From Spirochaetota bacterium (GTDB lineage: Bacteria; Spirochaetota; UBA4802; UBA5550): a stretch of 38,781 bases of DNA. A program made the translations under genes and the position numbers. Under the pieces are notes generated by a model. That model was not told the origin of the DNA. It saw only the letters and a list, made by a program, of their open reading frames with translations, and searched no databases. Below, one piece after another: positions 24,292-32,134 of the stretch (its first letter is position 1; every line of letters begins with the position of its first letter). The DNA is taken from NCBI GenBank assembly GCA_012730035.1, contig JAAYBQ010000203.1, positions 1 through 38,781 of the forward strand, given 5' to 3'.

Positions 24292-24999
24292 ATGACAGCA
24301 GCACTTGACAGATATATAACAGCCCAGGTGACATTCTGGAAAAACCAGAAAGATACTATTGAAGCCCCGGATACAAAGAGCCACAATCCTTTTGTGACAA
24401 TATCAAGGGAATTCGGATGCTGCGGATATGACGTAGCGCAGAAGATTGTCGAAATCATCAACGCAGAGAACAAACCTGAACCTCTCTGGGCCGCTTACGA
24501 CAGGGTGCTTATAGACAAGCTCACAGAGGATATGGGGCTGTCTTCAAGCCTGGTAGAGACACTTACGGGAAATGCCCGCAACAGCCTGACCAACCTGTTC
24601 CAGACATCTTTCAGCAAGTTCCCTCCGCAGGTAGCGGTTTACAGAAGGATGTCCGAGACTATTGCGATGCTTGCGGCAAACGGCAACTGCGTGATCGTGG
24701 GACGCGGCGGCAATCTGATAACCCGCAATGTGCAGGGCGGATTCCATGTAAGAATAGTCGCCCCTCTCAGGTGGAGGGCTGACAACATGGCCGAAAAAAT
24801 GAACATGTCAAAAAGTGCGGCACTCAAGGAGATTGACGAAAAAGAGAAGCAGAGGGCAAGCTTCTTCAGGGAATTCCTTAAACATGAACTGACAGATCCC
24901 CTGAACTATCACCTGCTTGTAAACAATTTCCACTATACTACAGATGAAGTTGCCAGGCTGATCATTAACACGATGAAGGTAAAGGGATATCTTAAATAG
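24292..24999 (+). CDS. Cytidylate kinase-like family protein
   Basis: A 235-residue protein of the cytidylate-kinase-like family (PF13189). The N-terminal nucleotide-binding segment is FVTISREFGCCGYDVAQKI, typical for this family, which has T-I-S-R-E-x-G-x-x-G in place of the classic P-loop. GNCVIVGRGGNLITRN (the V-G-R-G-(G/A) motif), HVRIVAPLRWRADNM and EIDEKEKQRASFF are further matches; LLVNNFHYTTDEVARLI closes the domain. The true substrate of the family is not established. The ATG at 24292 has AGGAG seven bases upstream; the TTG at 24238 lies inside the promoter. A strong terminator follows. Confidence 0.85.
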   Translation: MTAALDRYITAQVTFWKNQKDTIEAPDTKSHNPFVTISREFGCCGYDVAQKIVEIINAENKPEPLWAAYDRVLIDKLTEDMGLSSSLVETLTGNARNSLTNLFQTSFSKFPPQVAVYRRMSETIAMLAANGNCVIVGRGGNLITRNVQGGFHVRIVAPLRWRADNMAEKMNMSKSAALKEIDEKEKQRASFFREFLKHELTDPLNYHLLVNNFHYTTDEVARLIINTMKVKGYLK

Positions 25000-25080
25000 A
25001 CCATACGTTAAAGGTATTATACGGCGTAAACCCGGCGCAAAAACACTTCGCTCCCTTAAACATGCGCCGGGAAGGGACTC

Positions 25081-25114
25081 CAGCTGCGGCCTTCGGGCCG
25101 CAGGCTGTTTTTTT
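25081..25114 (+). terminator. Terminator with UUCG tetraloop
   Basis: CTGCGGCC-TTCG-GGCCGCAG, extended by CAG/CTG pairs with one bulge, is followed by seven T. It ends the cytidylate-kinase-like transcript; the oppositely oriented kinase gene ends just beyond. Confidence 0.9.
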
Positions 25115-25125
25115 AATACACCGCT

Positions 25126-27957
25126 TCATTTGAATCCATAACTCCCGCCAGCCAGGCCCGACGCTGCAATTTCATCCTTTACATGGCCGTACTCATCCTC
25201 GATAGCCTGCGCGAACCTTTTCATTATACCGTCATCAGATGGCATACTCTTTTCGAATTCGCACACAAGCTCCGCGAGCCTGCTGAAGCAGGCATTCAGC
25301 GCAGCACCCTTGAGCAGGTGAAGCTGCCTTGATATCCTTTTATGGTCACCGGCTGATACCGCGTCCATCAGGTCACTGACGTATCCGCCGAAATATTTTC
25401 CGGAGATAGCAAGCATGTCGGACAGAAGCCTGTCATCACCTCCAAGCCTATTGAGCAGTTCAACGTAATTAAAACTCGGGGCTGAACCGGCCGCGTTTTC
25501 AGGCGGAATGGCTGCACCGCTGCCCGGTACAAGGTATTTTACAAGCAGCGCCGAAAGCTTACGCAGATCAGCGGGTTTAACAATGCAGTCATCCATTCCC
25601 GAATCAAGACATTTTTCCCGCTCGCCGCTTACAGCACCGGCGGTCAGGGCAATGACCGGCGTGTAAATACCGCTCTGTTTTTCCAGTTCCCTTATTCCGG
25701 CTGTTACGGCATAACCATCCATTACCGGCATCTGCACGTCCATGAATATAATGTCTGCGCCCCGGTCTTTCCACGCCCCAAGTGCTTCAGCGCCGTCCCT
25801 TGCCTCGACAATTACAGCCGAAGGTGCCAGGCGCTTTATAAAGGCTTTAGCAAGCTCAAGATTTATCTCGTTATCCTCTGCAATAAGTATGGTATAATTA
25901 CCCTCAAGAGGAGTGAATGAACGGCTACCCCCCTCACCCGCTGCAAAACCTGGACTTTCACTTTCTGCGGATCTAACCGGTACATTCCTGCATGGCCTGC
26001 GCAGTTCAAAATAAAAACATCTTCCCCTCTCCGGATCGCTCACAAGATTAAGAGAACTGCCCATGCTTTCAAGAAGGCTCGCAGCGATATCAAGCCCGAT
26101 ACCCGCCCCTCCGCAGGCGCGCTCCCCGTCAGCTTCAAACTGCCTGAACGGGCTGAATATACTGCTGCCCGCTTCACAGTTAACAGGCTGCACCGCATCA
26201 GATACCGAGAACCTGAACAGACCGCTCTCCTCGCCTGCGGGTGTAAACCCCGCGCTGAGTTGAACAGTCCCGCTGCACGCTGACCTCAGGGCATTGCCGG
26301 CCAGGTTAATCAGCACGCGGCGCAGTCTCATGGCATCAACGGTTGCGTAGCGTGGCATACCTCTGTCGTGTTCAAGCCTGAACTCGACCCCCTTAACCCC
26401 GGCCGCGTAACCGGTCATCTCCCTGATGTTCTCCAGCAGCAGCGGAATATCAGTCTCGGCCTCTTCAATCTCAACCATGCCGGCCTCGATCCTTGAAAAA
26501 TCGATTATCCCGTCCACAAGGTCAAGCAGGCACATCGCAGAGAGATAGGCGTTTTCAGCATACCCCTTCTGCTCCCCCGCAAGGCCTGAGTCACAGAGCA
26601 GGCCTGTAAAACCGGCAACTCCATTAAGCGGGGTTCTTATCTCGTGGCTCATCTTTGCTATAAATTCGCTCTTGGCAAGGCTGGCTGAATCGGAAGCCTC
26701 CTTTGCGGCCGCAAGAAGATCGCTGTCGATTTTCCTTTCGTGTATGTCGCGAGAGATACCCACTATTAAATGAGAAACTCCATCCCTGCCGTAAACGGCA
26801 ACACCGTGCGCCTCGTGCCACCTGTATGTGCCGTCCGAATTGCGCAGCCGGTAGGGTGGAGATTTAATCCTTTCACCGCTACTTATGCCGCGGAGTATAA
26901 GCCCGGAGCACCAGGGCTCATCGTCAGGGTGTAGGAATACGCGAAAATCCTTACCGGTGGTATAATCCGGGCTGTAGCCCAGAACCTTTTCCCAGGCGGG
27001 AGAGACGTAAGTTATTATCCCGGAGGTATCCATTGTCCAGATCATATCTACGGAATTATCAACAAGCATCCTGTACTTTTCAAAGGTACGGTAGAACATA
27101 TCCTCGGTCCGCTTTCTGCCCGATATATCACGGAGCGTCCCCTCTATGCCGGCCGGCGCCCCGTTTTTGTCAAAAATAAGCTTTGCGTGGATAGAGATCG
27201 GTATTACCTGGCCATCCCTTCTTTTAAATGCAACCTCGTAGCCGTTTATCCTCCCCTCCCGGGCGATCGCAGAAAGAAAAAGTTCACGGTCGGCCGGTTC
27301 CAGGTATACATCCCTTACCGACCTGCCTATAACCTCGCCCATACTCCAGCCGGAGAGCTCCTCAACAGAAGGTGAAACCTCGGTAATGATACCGGACGCG
27401 TCAACCCTGTAATATATATCAATAAAAGACTCGAAGATACGCTTATACCTCTCTTCGCTTTCCGCGATGCTGTTCCTTGAGCGGAGCAGCTCCTCGTTAA
27501 GCTCCATGAGCCTTGAACTTGCGCGGAGTATCTCGTTGTTCTTTAAAAAAATCTTTCTGTTGGCTTCGAACAGCCTGAAGGCCATCCTTATGGATGCGAG
27601 CAGGACGGTCACACCGCTGTTTTTTACGACGTAACCGTAGGATGTTATCTCTTCGGTCTTCCTGACTATCTCCATTTCAGTGTGCGACGAGAGGAATATA
27701 ACAGGGAGATCCCTGATCTCAAGTATCTGCCGCGCTGCATCAGTACCGTCCATTCCCGGGCCCAGGTCTATATCCATGAGTACAAGGTCTATGGCTTCAC
27801 CCTTTTCATGGATAACTGCAACCGCTTCGGGCCCGTCTGCGGCGTGAATAACATAATACCCGCCAGCCTCAAGGTCCCTGGACTCCATCATGGCAATGAG
27901 GAATTCATCCTCAACCAGCAGTATGGTCTTTTTAACTTCAGCAACGGCAGAAGGCAT
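25126..27957 (-). CDS. Hybrid sensor histidine kinase (REC-PAS-PAS-HK-REC-Hpt)
   Basis: A 943-residue soluble phosphorelay protein from the ATG at 27955-27957. In order: receiver with acceptor D62 (LVLMDIDLGPGMDG), coiled coil, PAS 1 (about 165-280), PAS 2 (about 290-410), HisKA with H438 (KMSHEIRTPLNG), HATPase, second receiver with D740 (IIFMDVQMPVMDG), and Hpt with H880 (LHLLKGAALN). The HATPase keeps an N-box-like NLAGNALRSA and a G2 box GGAGIGLDIA, but its G1 box is VSDAVQPVN instead of D-x-G-x-G. No transmembrane segment, so it senses in the cytoplasm or receives signals through the N-terminal receiver. No partner response regulator is adjacent. A good promoter and an inverted repeat lie upstream. 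Confidence 0.92.
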   Translation of the reverse strand: MPSAVAEVKKTILLVEDEFLIAMMESRDLEAGGYYVIHAADGPEAVAVIHEKGEAIDLVLMDIDLGPGMDGTDAARQILEIRDLPVIFLSSHTEMEIVRKTEEITSYGYVVKNSGVTVLLASIRMAFRLFEANRKIFLKNNEILRASSRLMELNEELLRSRNSIAESEERYKRIFESFIDIYYRVDASGIITEVSPSVEELSGWSMGEVIGRSVRDVYLEPADRELFLSAIAREGRINGYEVAFKRRDGQVIPISIHAKLIFDKNGAPAGIEGTLRDISGRKRTEDMFYRTFEKYRMLVDNSVDMIWTMDTSGIITYVSPAWEKVLGYSPDYTTGKDFRVFLHPDDEPWCSGLILRGISSGERIKSPPYRLRNSDGTYRWHEAHGVAVYGRDGVSHLIVGISRDIHERKIDSDLLAAAKEASDSASLAKSEFIAKMSHEIRTPLNGVAGFTGLLCDSGLAGEQKGYAENAYLSAMCLLDLVDGIIDFSRIEAGMVEIEEAETDIPLLLENIREMTGYAAGVKGVEFRLEHDRGMPRYATVDAMRLRRVLINLAGNALRSACSGTVQLSAGFTPAGEESGLFRFSVSDAVQPVNCEAGSSIFSPFRQFEADGERACGGAGIGLDIAASLLESMGSSLNLVSDPERGRCFYFELRRPCRNVPVRSAESESPGFAAGEGGSRSFTPLEGNYTILIAEDNEINLELAKAFIKRLAPSAVIVEARDGAEALGAWKDRGADIIFMDVQMPVMDGYAVTAGIRELEKQSGIYTPVIALTAGAVSGEREKCLDSGMDDCIVKPADLRKLSALLVKYLVPGSGAAIPPENAAGSAPSFNYVELLNRLGGDDRLLSDMLAISGKYFGGYVSDLMDAVSAGDHKRISRQLHLLKGAALNACFSRLAELVCEFEKSMPSDDGIMKRFAQAIEDEYGHVKDEIAASGLAGGSYGFK

Positions 27958-27999
27958 TAAGCTTAATCCCCGCAAGTTCGACTTTATTTTTATACCGGC

Positions 28000-28018
28000 C
28001 CGTACACTCTGTGTACGG
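28000..28018. promoter_or_regulatory. Inverted repeat in the 5' leader of the hybrid kinase
   Basis: CCGTACAC-TCT-GTGTACGG is a perfect 8-bp inverted repeat between the promoter (28075-28103) and the start codon. It could be an operator or an RNA hairpin. Confidence 0.5.
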
Positions 28019-28074
28019 CAGCACGCGCAGCCGTCTGGTAGCTACCGGCCACGGGCAGAACTCTATTTTTAAAT

Positions 28075-28103
28075 AATATACGCAAAAAAAAGTGTATTGT
28101 CAA
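28075..28103 (-). promoter_or_regulatory. Promoter of the hybrid kinase gene
   Basis: The minus strand has TTGACA (28098-28103, perfect) and TATATT (28075-28080, five of six) with a 17-base spacer. The leader to the start codon is about 110 bases. Confidence 0.75.
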
Positions 28104-28253
28104 TAAGTTTAATTCTGCTTATATTCTAACAGTCCCCTGCAGAACTTAAGCCGCGGGGGGATTGAAAACAGAACTATTACGCTTAAGGGCTTGCTGAAAA
28201 ACAGGAACATTTAATAATTGCCGCTATATGCCATTGCGGCCGGGAGTCTTAAA

Positions 28254-29939
28254 ATGAAGATAATCTACCTTACAGATGTACACGGGTCATTTAACCGTAT
28301 ATATGAACTGCTGCTTGAAACCGTAGCCGACCTGTACATTATAGGCGGTGACCTGATCGACATACCCTTCTACAATATTGATACCGCAATAAACTACCAC
28401 GAACTTCAGACATACTTTAACGCCCTGCGCAGAAAAAACGAAAAGACCGGTATGCTGCTTGAGGACTTCGTCGATGAACTGATAGATGACCCGACAACAG
28501 ACCCGGTGGTGCAGTCAAAGGCTTATGGTTACCAGCAGTACACAATACGCGCAAGGCGCGTAATGCAGCAGAAGTACAAGGTGCTCGAGAATATCCTTTC
28601 AATAAAGAGCAGCTCGGAAATCTTTGTACTGCCCGGGAACTACGACATGAACCTGCGTTACACGGCACTGCACGAGCGGGACCTGCACATGCAGTGGCAC
28701 GAGATTGAAGGTATGCGCGTCGCAGGATACGGCGGCGCGGATATATGGTCAGCGGGCATACCTGAAAGATACATAGTGGACTACCGCGCCGGAATAAATA
28801 TACCCGACAGGAGCAACGAGATGTTCTCGTTCTTCAAGGCTGTAAAGCCGCACATAATAGTGACTCATCAGCCCGCGCACGGAATACATGACCGCATAAC
28901 ATGGAAAGGCCCTTCGGGCTCACCGGCGCTGCGAACCTACTGCGACAGCAGCAGCGTAATGCTCTGCCTTACGGGGCACATACACGATGACTGGGGATTT
29001 ACATACTCCGGGAACACGCTCTTCCTTAATCCCTCTAACTTCGGCGAGGTGACAACAGCAAAGGGCGAGGTGGCAGAGGGGGGATTTTTTCACGAAATAA
29101 CCGTTGAGAATGGTGAAATACTGAAAGTCCATTTTAAAAAGTTCGTGGACTCGAACATATACACCCTGGCGGACTATACGCGCGTTGACAATTCGTTTAC
29201 CGAACATATTGCCGACCGGGAACGCTACACAGCCCTTGAAAAAGGGGAAAACTGCGACAACACAACCGAGAAGTATTCGCACATTCCCGAGATTGAGTTA
29301 TTCAAGGAGATACGCAGCTTCTTCAGGCAGTACCAGACTCCGGAATCTGAAAGCCGCATGATCGAGCTTGAATCCATACTGGAAAAAATCACCGAAGAGG
29401 TGGGGGACATAGCCTTTGACCTGGCAGGGTCTCTGAACATGGGGCTCTCCAGTTCCACATCGGACATTGACATTATAATCTACATGCGGCTGCGCAATGA
29501 CTGCACCAATGACTGCTCCCTTAGCAGCAACTACCTTAAGGCAATAGAACTGCTGGACAGCCACCTGGGCGGCAGGTACAAATACCAGATACTTGACGCC
29601 ATCAACCTTGATGTGGTGGAAAAGAGCATCCGTGAAGAGAATTACGAATGCGAGGTTACCCAGATGTTCGTTCTGCACAGGGCGGTCTGCAGGCCGGTAA
29701 ACTACAGGGTAATAGCACCGGTCGAGGACATGCTTAACAGGAACTCCGAGTTCAGAAAGGAGATCGAGGGATCAGCCAGGTCATTCCTGCAGATATTTAT
29801 GACCACAACCAGTCATTCAACCTCGTTTGACAAATACCTGACACGCATAAAATCGCTGGGTGTAAAGATACCCGATTCAATAAACGAAAAGATAAGACTC
29901 TATCTTGATGGCGGAGGATATAAAGACAAAACGCAGTGA
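28254..29939 (+). CDS. Metallophosphoesterase fused to a nucleotidyltransferase domain
   Basis: A 561-residue soluble protein from the ATG at 28254, which has GGGAG eight bases upstream. The N-terminal half (1-300) is a calcineurin-like phosphoesterase with D8-x-H10 (TDVHG), G-G-D33, G-N129-Y-D, H205 (THQPAHG) and G-H242-x-H244, so all metal ligands are present. After a linker (300-375) comes a Pol-beta-type nucleotidyltransferase: G392-S393, D404-x-D406 (SDIDIIIY) and a third acidic residue D453 (INLDVVEK). Both active sites appear complete. I do not recognise this pairing as a named family. The gene is alone; its neighbours suggest no pathway. A repair or second-messenger role is possible, but this is speculation. 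Confidence 0.8.
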   Translation: MKIIYLTDVHGSFNRIYELLLETVADLYIIGGDLIDIPFYNIDTAINYHELQTYFNALRRKNEKTGMLLEDFVDELIDDPTTDPVVQSKAYGYQQYTIRARRVMQQKYKVLENILSIKSSSEIFVLPGNYDMNLRYTALHERDLHMQWHEIEGMRVAGYGGADIWSAGIPERYIVDYRAGINIPDRSNEMFSFFKAVKPHIIVTHQPAHGIHDRITWKGPSGSPALRTYCDSSSVMLCLTGHIHDDWGFTYSGNTLFLNPSNFGEVTTAKGEVAEGGFFHEITVENGEILKVHFKKFVDSNIYTLADYTRVDNSFTEHIADRERYTALEKGENCDNTTEKYSHIPEIELFKEIRSFFRQYQTPESESRMIELESILEKITEEVGDIAFDLAGSLNMGLSSSTSDIDIIIYMRLRNDCTNDCSLSSNYLKAIELLDSHLGGRYKYQILDAINLDVVEKSIREENYECEVTQMFVLHRAVCRPVNYRVIAPVEDMLNRNSEFRKEIEGSARSFLQIFMTTTSHSTSFDKYLTRIKSLGVKIPDSINEKIRLYLDGGGYKDKTQ

Positions 29940-30053
29940 TAAATACTGACTATGGGGTTTTATGAAAAAAAACTGTCACATACCAAAAAACCGCCGTTTT
30001 TAACAATAAAAAATTGACAAAACATAAATATGTATAATAACCTCGCAGGAGTA

Positions 30054-30122
30054 ATGCAGCATGTTTTAAAGAAAAGGCTGCATCAGACCCATCTTAAGGT
30101 AACATCTTTGCGCAAGATATAA
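30054..30122 (+). CDS. Possible 22-residue leader ORF before the Rnk-like gene
   Basis: ATG at 30054 with AGGAG upstream opens a basic 22-codon frame (MQHVLKKRLHQTHLKVTSLR...) ending 40 bases before the Rnk-like start. A TATAAT lies just upstream. It may be a leader peptide or chance; codon evidence is too short to decide. Confidence 0.25.
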   Translation: MQHVLKKRLHQTHLKVTSLRKI

Positions 30123-30162
30123 AAGATCAGCCATAATATCAGTAATATCCGGGGGAACGGGA

Positions 30163-30573
30163 ATGCAAAGCAGCAGGGTATTTACAAAATTTGATTGTGA
30201 ACGAATAAGCAGCGTATCAGCGAGCTACACAGTCAAGGACCCCTGCGAAAAAGAGAACCTGAACATGCTTCTTGAACAGATATCCCGTGCTAAACCCGTT
30301 GACCAGAGAAAAATAAAATCAAACATAGTCACCATAAACTCAAGATTCATACTGCGGGACCTGGGCACAGGCATGAAAGAGGAATTCTACCTGGTTCTGC
30401 CCAAAGACGCAGACCCGAAACAGAACAGAATATCGGTATTCTCAAGCCTGGGCTCACGAATACTGGGGAGCAGTACAGGGACTGTTATTAAAGGGAGCAA
30501 GTCGCCCAACCAGTACCTTTCAATTGAGAATATAACCTACCAGCCCGAGGCATCGGGAGACTACCACCTTTAG
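30163..30573 (+). CDS. Rnk / GreA-GreB C-terminal domain protein
   Basis: A 136-residue protein. Residues about 52-120 (TINSRFILRDLGTGMKEEFY, LVLPKDADPKQNRISVFSSL and GSRILGSSTGTVI) form the FKBP-like GreA/GreB C-terminal domain, with the V-x-x-N-S-x-(V/F), R-D-x-x-T-G and I-S-x-x-(S/S)-x-L-G pattern shared with Rnk. The long coiled coil with catalytic acids of GreA is absent; the first 50 residues are short and helical, which fits Rnk-type proteins that bind RNA polymerase. Role in nucleotide pools or transcription is inference. GGGGGAACGGGA precedes the ATG. A possible leader ORF lies upstream. Confidence 0.75.
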   Translation: MQSSRVFTKFDCERISSVSASYTVKDPCEKENLNMLLEQISRAKPVDQRKIKSNIVTINSRFILRDLGTGMKEEFYLVLPKDADPKQNRISVFSSLGSRILGSSTGTVIKGSKSPNQYLSIENITYQPEASGDYHL

Positions 30574-30753
30574 ACGCTATAACCCGTACCACCTGCGCGA
30601 ATATAAACTCAGGCGGAATGGACTTAACAAGCCTCTCGCTAAGCCGCAAAACCGCATTAAACATTGCCTCTCAATGGTTATACGTTTTAAAACTGCAATT
30701 CTTAAAAACTTTTTCAGAATTAATTACTGAACCATTTTGCAGAATAAAATGCT

Positions 30754-30790
30754 CAGTTCCTCCCGCCGCCGAAGGCGGCGGGAGGAACTG
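30754..30790. repeat. Perfect 17-bp-arm palindrome
   Basis: CAGTTCCTCCCGCCGCC-GAA-GGCGGCGGGAGGAACTG: each arm is 17 bases with a 3-base loop and no mismatch. There is no T-tract, so it is not a typical terminator. The core resembles the REP-like copies at 15223 and 15364. Confidence 0.85.
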
Positions 30791-30875
30791 AAACAACCAT
30801 ACTGCACTGATAAGTATTTTCAGGAATAATTACTGAAATTTTTTCAGAATAAACCTGTTTTTTTCAAAATCTGCT

Positions 30876-30930
30876 TAACGACTATGTAACGACTATGTAA
30901 CGACTTTGATACGTCTTTGTAACGACTTTG
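30876..30930. repeat. Five 11-bp tandem direct repeats
   Basis: Units TAACGACTATG, TAACGACTATG, TAACGACTTTG, ATACGTCTTTG and TAACGACTTTG follow each other without spacers. The 11-bp period is close to one helical turn, so each unit faces the same side of the DNA. Confidence 0.85.
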
Positions 30931-31090
30931 TAAAACCGCACTTTGCCGCCTCAGGCGGAATGAACTTAACATGTTCACCAGCCGCTGCGCTGAAGCCACA
31001 GAGAAAGGATTAAAGGAATGTTCTCGCTAAGGGTCGGACACATACCGGCTGAAGCCTGGTGGTTTTGACACTGATGAACAGGTAAAACAG

Positions 31091-31114
31091 AAGGGATGCC
31101 CGGGGGCATCCCTT
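31091..31114 (-). terminator. Terminator-like hairpin after lipoprotein 1
   Basis: AAGGGATGCC and GGCATCCCTT form a 10-bp stem around CGGG, about 40 bases after the stop codon. The T-tract on the minus strand (CTGTTTTA) is interrupted. Confidence 0.6.
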
Positions 31115-31150
31115 TAATTAAAGGAGGACTCCACTGTTCTGTTTATATCT

Positions 31151-31786
31151 TTAAAGCATGGCTATCATAAGATCAAGGATCTCTGAATCAAGGTATACGG
31201 GCAGACCGTTCAGGTAGAGCGTTCCGGAGACCGCGGCCGGCAGTCCTGCGCTTATTCCATTATCCTGAGATGAGATTGCATTAACGTCGTATATGATTTT
31301 TACATTTTCGAATGCGGCAAGCTTTCCGTCAAGCTCGCCCCCTGTAAACTGAAGCGGCTGGTCTTCGGGCGTGTTCGCCACAACCACTATGCTTCCGGGC
31401 AGCTCAAAGGTCAGGTAGATTTCAATTATTCCGCTGACCATCCTCTCTGTTCCGTCTTTAAGGTCCAGGCTGAAGTCCGAAAGTGTGGCGGTGAGCAATA
31501 TTCCGGGAAGTTCGCCCTGAACGGGTGAACCGAATTTAATGCTGAGTGTTTTCTCATTATTCTCAATGGTTCCGTTAAGGCTGCCCAGGTCAGGAACAAC
31601 TATGGTGCCTTCGGATTTACTGTATGTGGTTATAAGCGGAACACTTACAAACGACACGCTGTCATTGACAACCTTAAGAGCAGCTGCAGCCTTCTGTTTA
31701 TCTGCAGATTCATCTTTACTATTGTCGCATGATCCCGCATAAAGAAGTGAGAGAAGGATGGAAATACCGAGTATTACCTTTTTCAT
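31151..31786 (-). CDS. Putative lipoprotein 1 (paralogue of 32135-32794)
   Basis: A 211-residue secreted lipoprotein from the ATG at 31784-31786. The signal peptide MKKVILGISILLSLLYAG ends in lipobox A-G-S-C (Cys 19), followed by an acidic, charged linker (DNSKDESADKQK). The body is beta-rich with no recognised domain. It shares with its neighbour KAAAALK, the ANTPE-x-Q-x-x-FTGG-x-LD block, NVKI and the C-terminal PVY-x-DSEI-x-x-L. GGAGG lies before the ATG. Two such genes in a row on the same strand, each with its own upstream inverted repeat and terminator, point to tandem duplication. Function unknown; a surface location is inferred. Confidence 0.8.
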   Translation of the reverse strand: MKKVILGISILLSLLYAGSCDNSKDESADKQKAAAALKVVNDSVSFVSVPLITTYSKSEGTIVVPDLGSLNGTIENNEKTLSIKFGSPVQGELPGILLTATLSDFSLDLKDGTERMVSGIIEIYLTFELPGSIVVVANTPEDQPLQFTGGELDGKLAAFENVKIIYDVNAISSQDNGISAGLPAAVSGTLYLNGLPVYLDSEILDLMIAML

Positions 31787-31811
31787 TTGATACAACCTCC
31801 GGTTTGTTCTG

Positions 31812-31845
31812 TTTGGACAGTCTATGCGCGGCATTTAAGTCCAAA
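31812..31845. promoter_or_regulatory. Shared inverted repeat upstream of lipoprotein 1
   Basis: TTTGGAC (31812-31818) and GTCCAAA (31839-31845) form a 7-bp inverted repeat with a 20-base loop, 26 bases before the start codon. The same element occurs before lipoprotein 2 at nearly the same distance. The rest of 31846-32076 holds no supported gene. Confidence 0.55.
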
Positions 31846-32076
31846 GGTTGTACTGACGGTTCAGGCGCAACCGGAGCAGGAGGCAATAACGTGAAAAAAA
31901 AGTCAAGGAATTTTACAGAATATCGCGAAATTATTTCAGAAATAGTTCTAAGAAATACTTTTTAGTACACCAGGACTCTTTTAATTCACCCGCATTTTAT
32001 TCTGCAATATGGTTAAGGAATTAACTCCGGAATTGTTTATAATTTAATGGCAGATTATGGACTGTGGTCTGCTGAC

Positions 32077-32109
32077 AAAAATGGATGCCTGCTGCCGGCA
32101 TCCATTTTT
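32077..32109. terminator. Terminator after lipoprotein 2
   Basis: AAAAATGGATGCC and GGCATCCATTTTT form a 13-bp stem around a 7-base loop, with a T-run on the minus strand. It lies 25 bases after the lipoprotein 2 stop codon. Confidence 0.88.
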
Positions 32110-32134
32110 GCTTCAGAACTGATTTTAGAGAGAT

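Larger units (their letters stand above)
30574..31090. other. Repeat-rich intergenic region
   Basis: About 520 bases without a supported gene. It contains a duplicated segment around TTTTCAG..AATAATTACTGAA (30711-30751 and 30817-30857), a strong palindrome (30754-30790), five 11-bp tandem repeats (30876-30930) and a second duplicated piece CTCAGGCGGAATG (30608-30629 and 30950-30971). It looks like the product of local duplications or a decayed mobile or repeat element. Confidence 0.6.

Noticed and set aside
28254-29939. CBASS-type CD-NTase defence system
   Set aside because: No adjacent effector, Cap2/Cap3 or HORMA gene is present, and the nucleotidyltransferase is fused to a phosphoesterase rather than standing alone.
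30013-30037. TTGACA with TATAAT as a standard promoter
   Set aside because: The two boxes are only 13 bases apart, too short for sigma-70; only the TATAAT was kept as a weak clue.
30876-30930. CRISPR array
   Set aside because: The 11-bp units abut each other with no spacers, so this is a tandem direct repeat.
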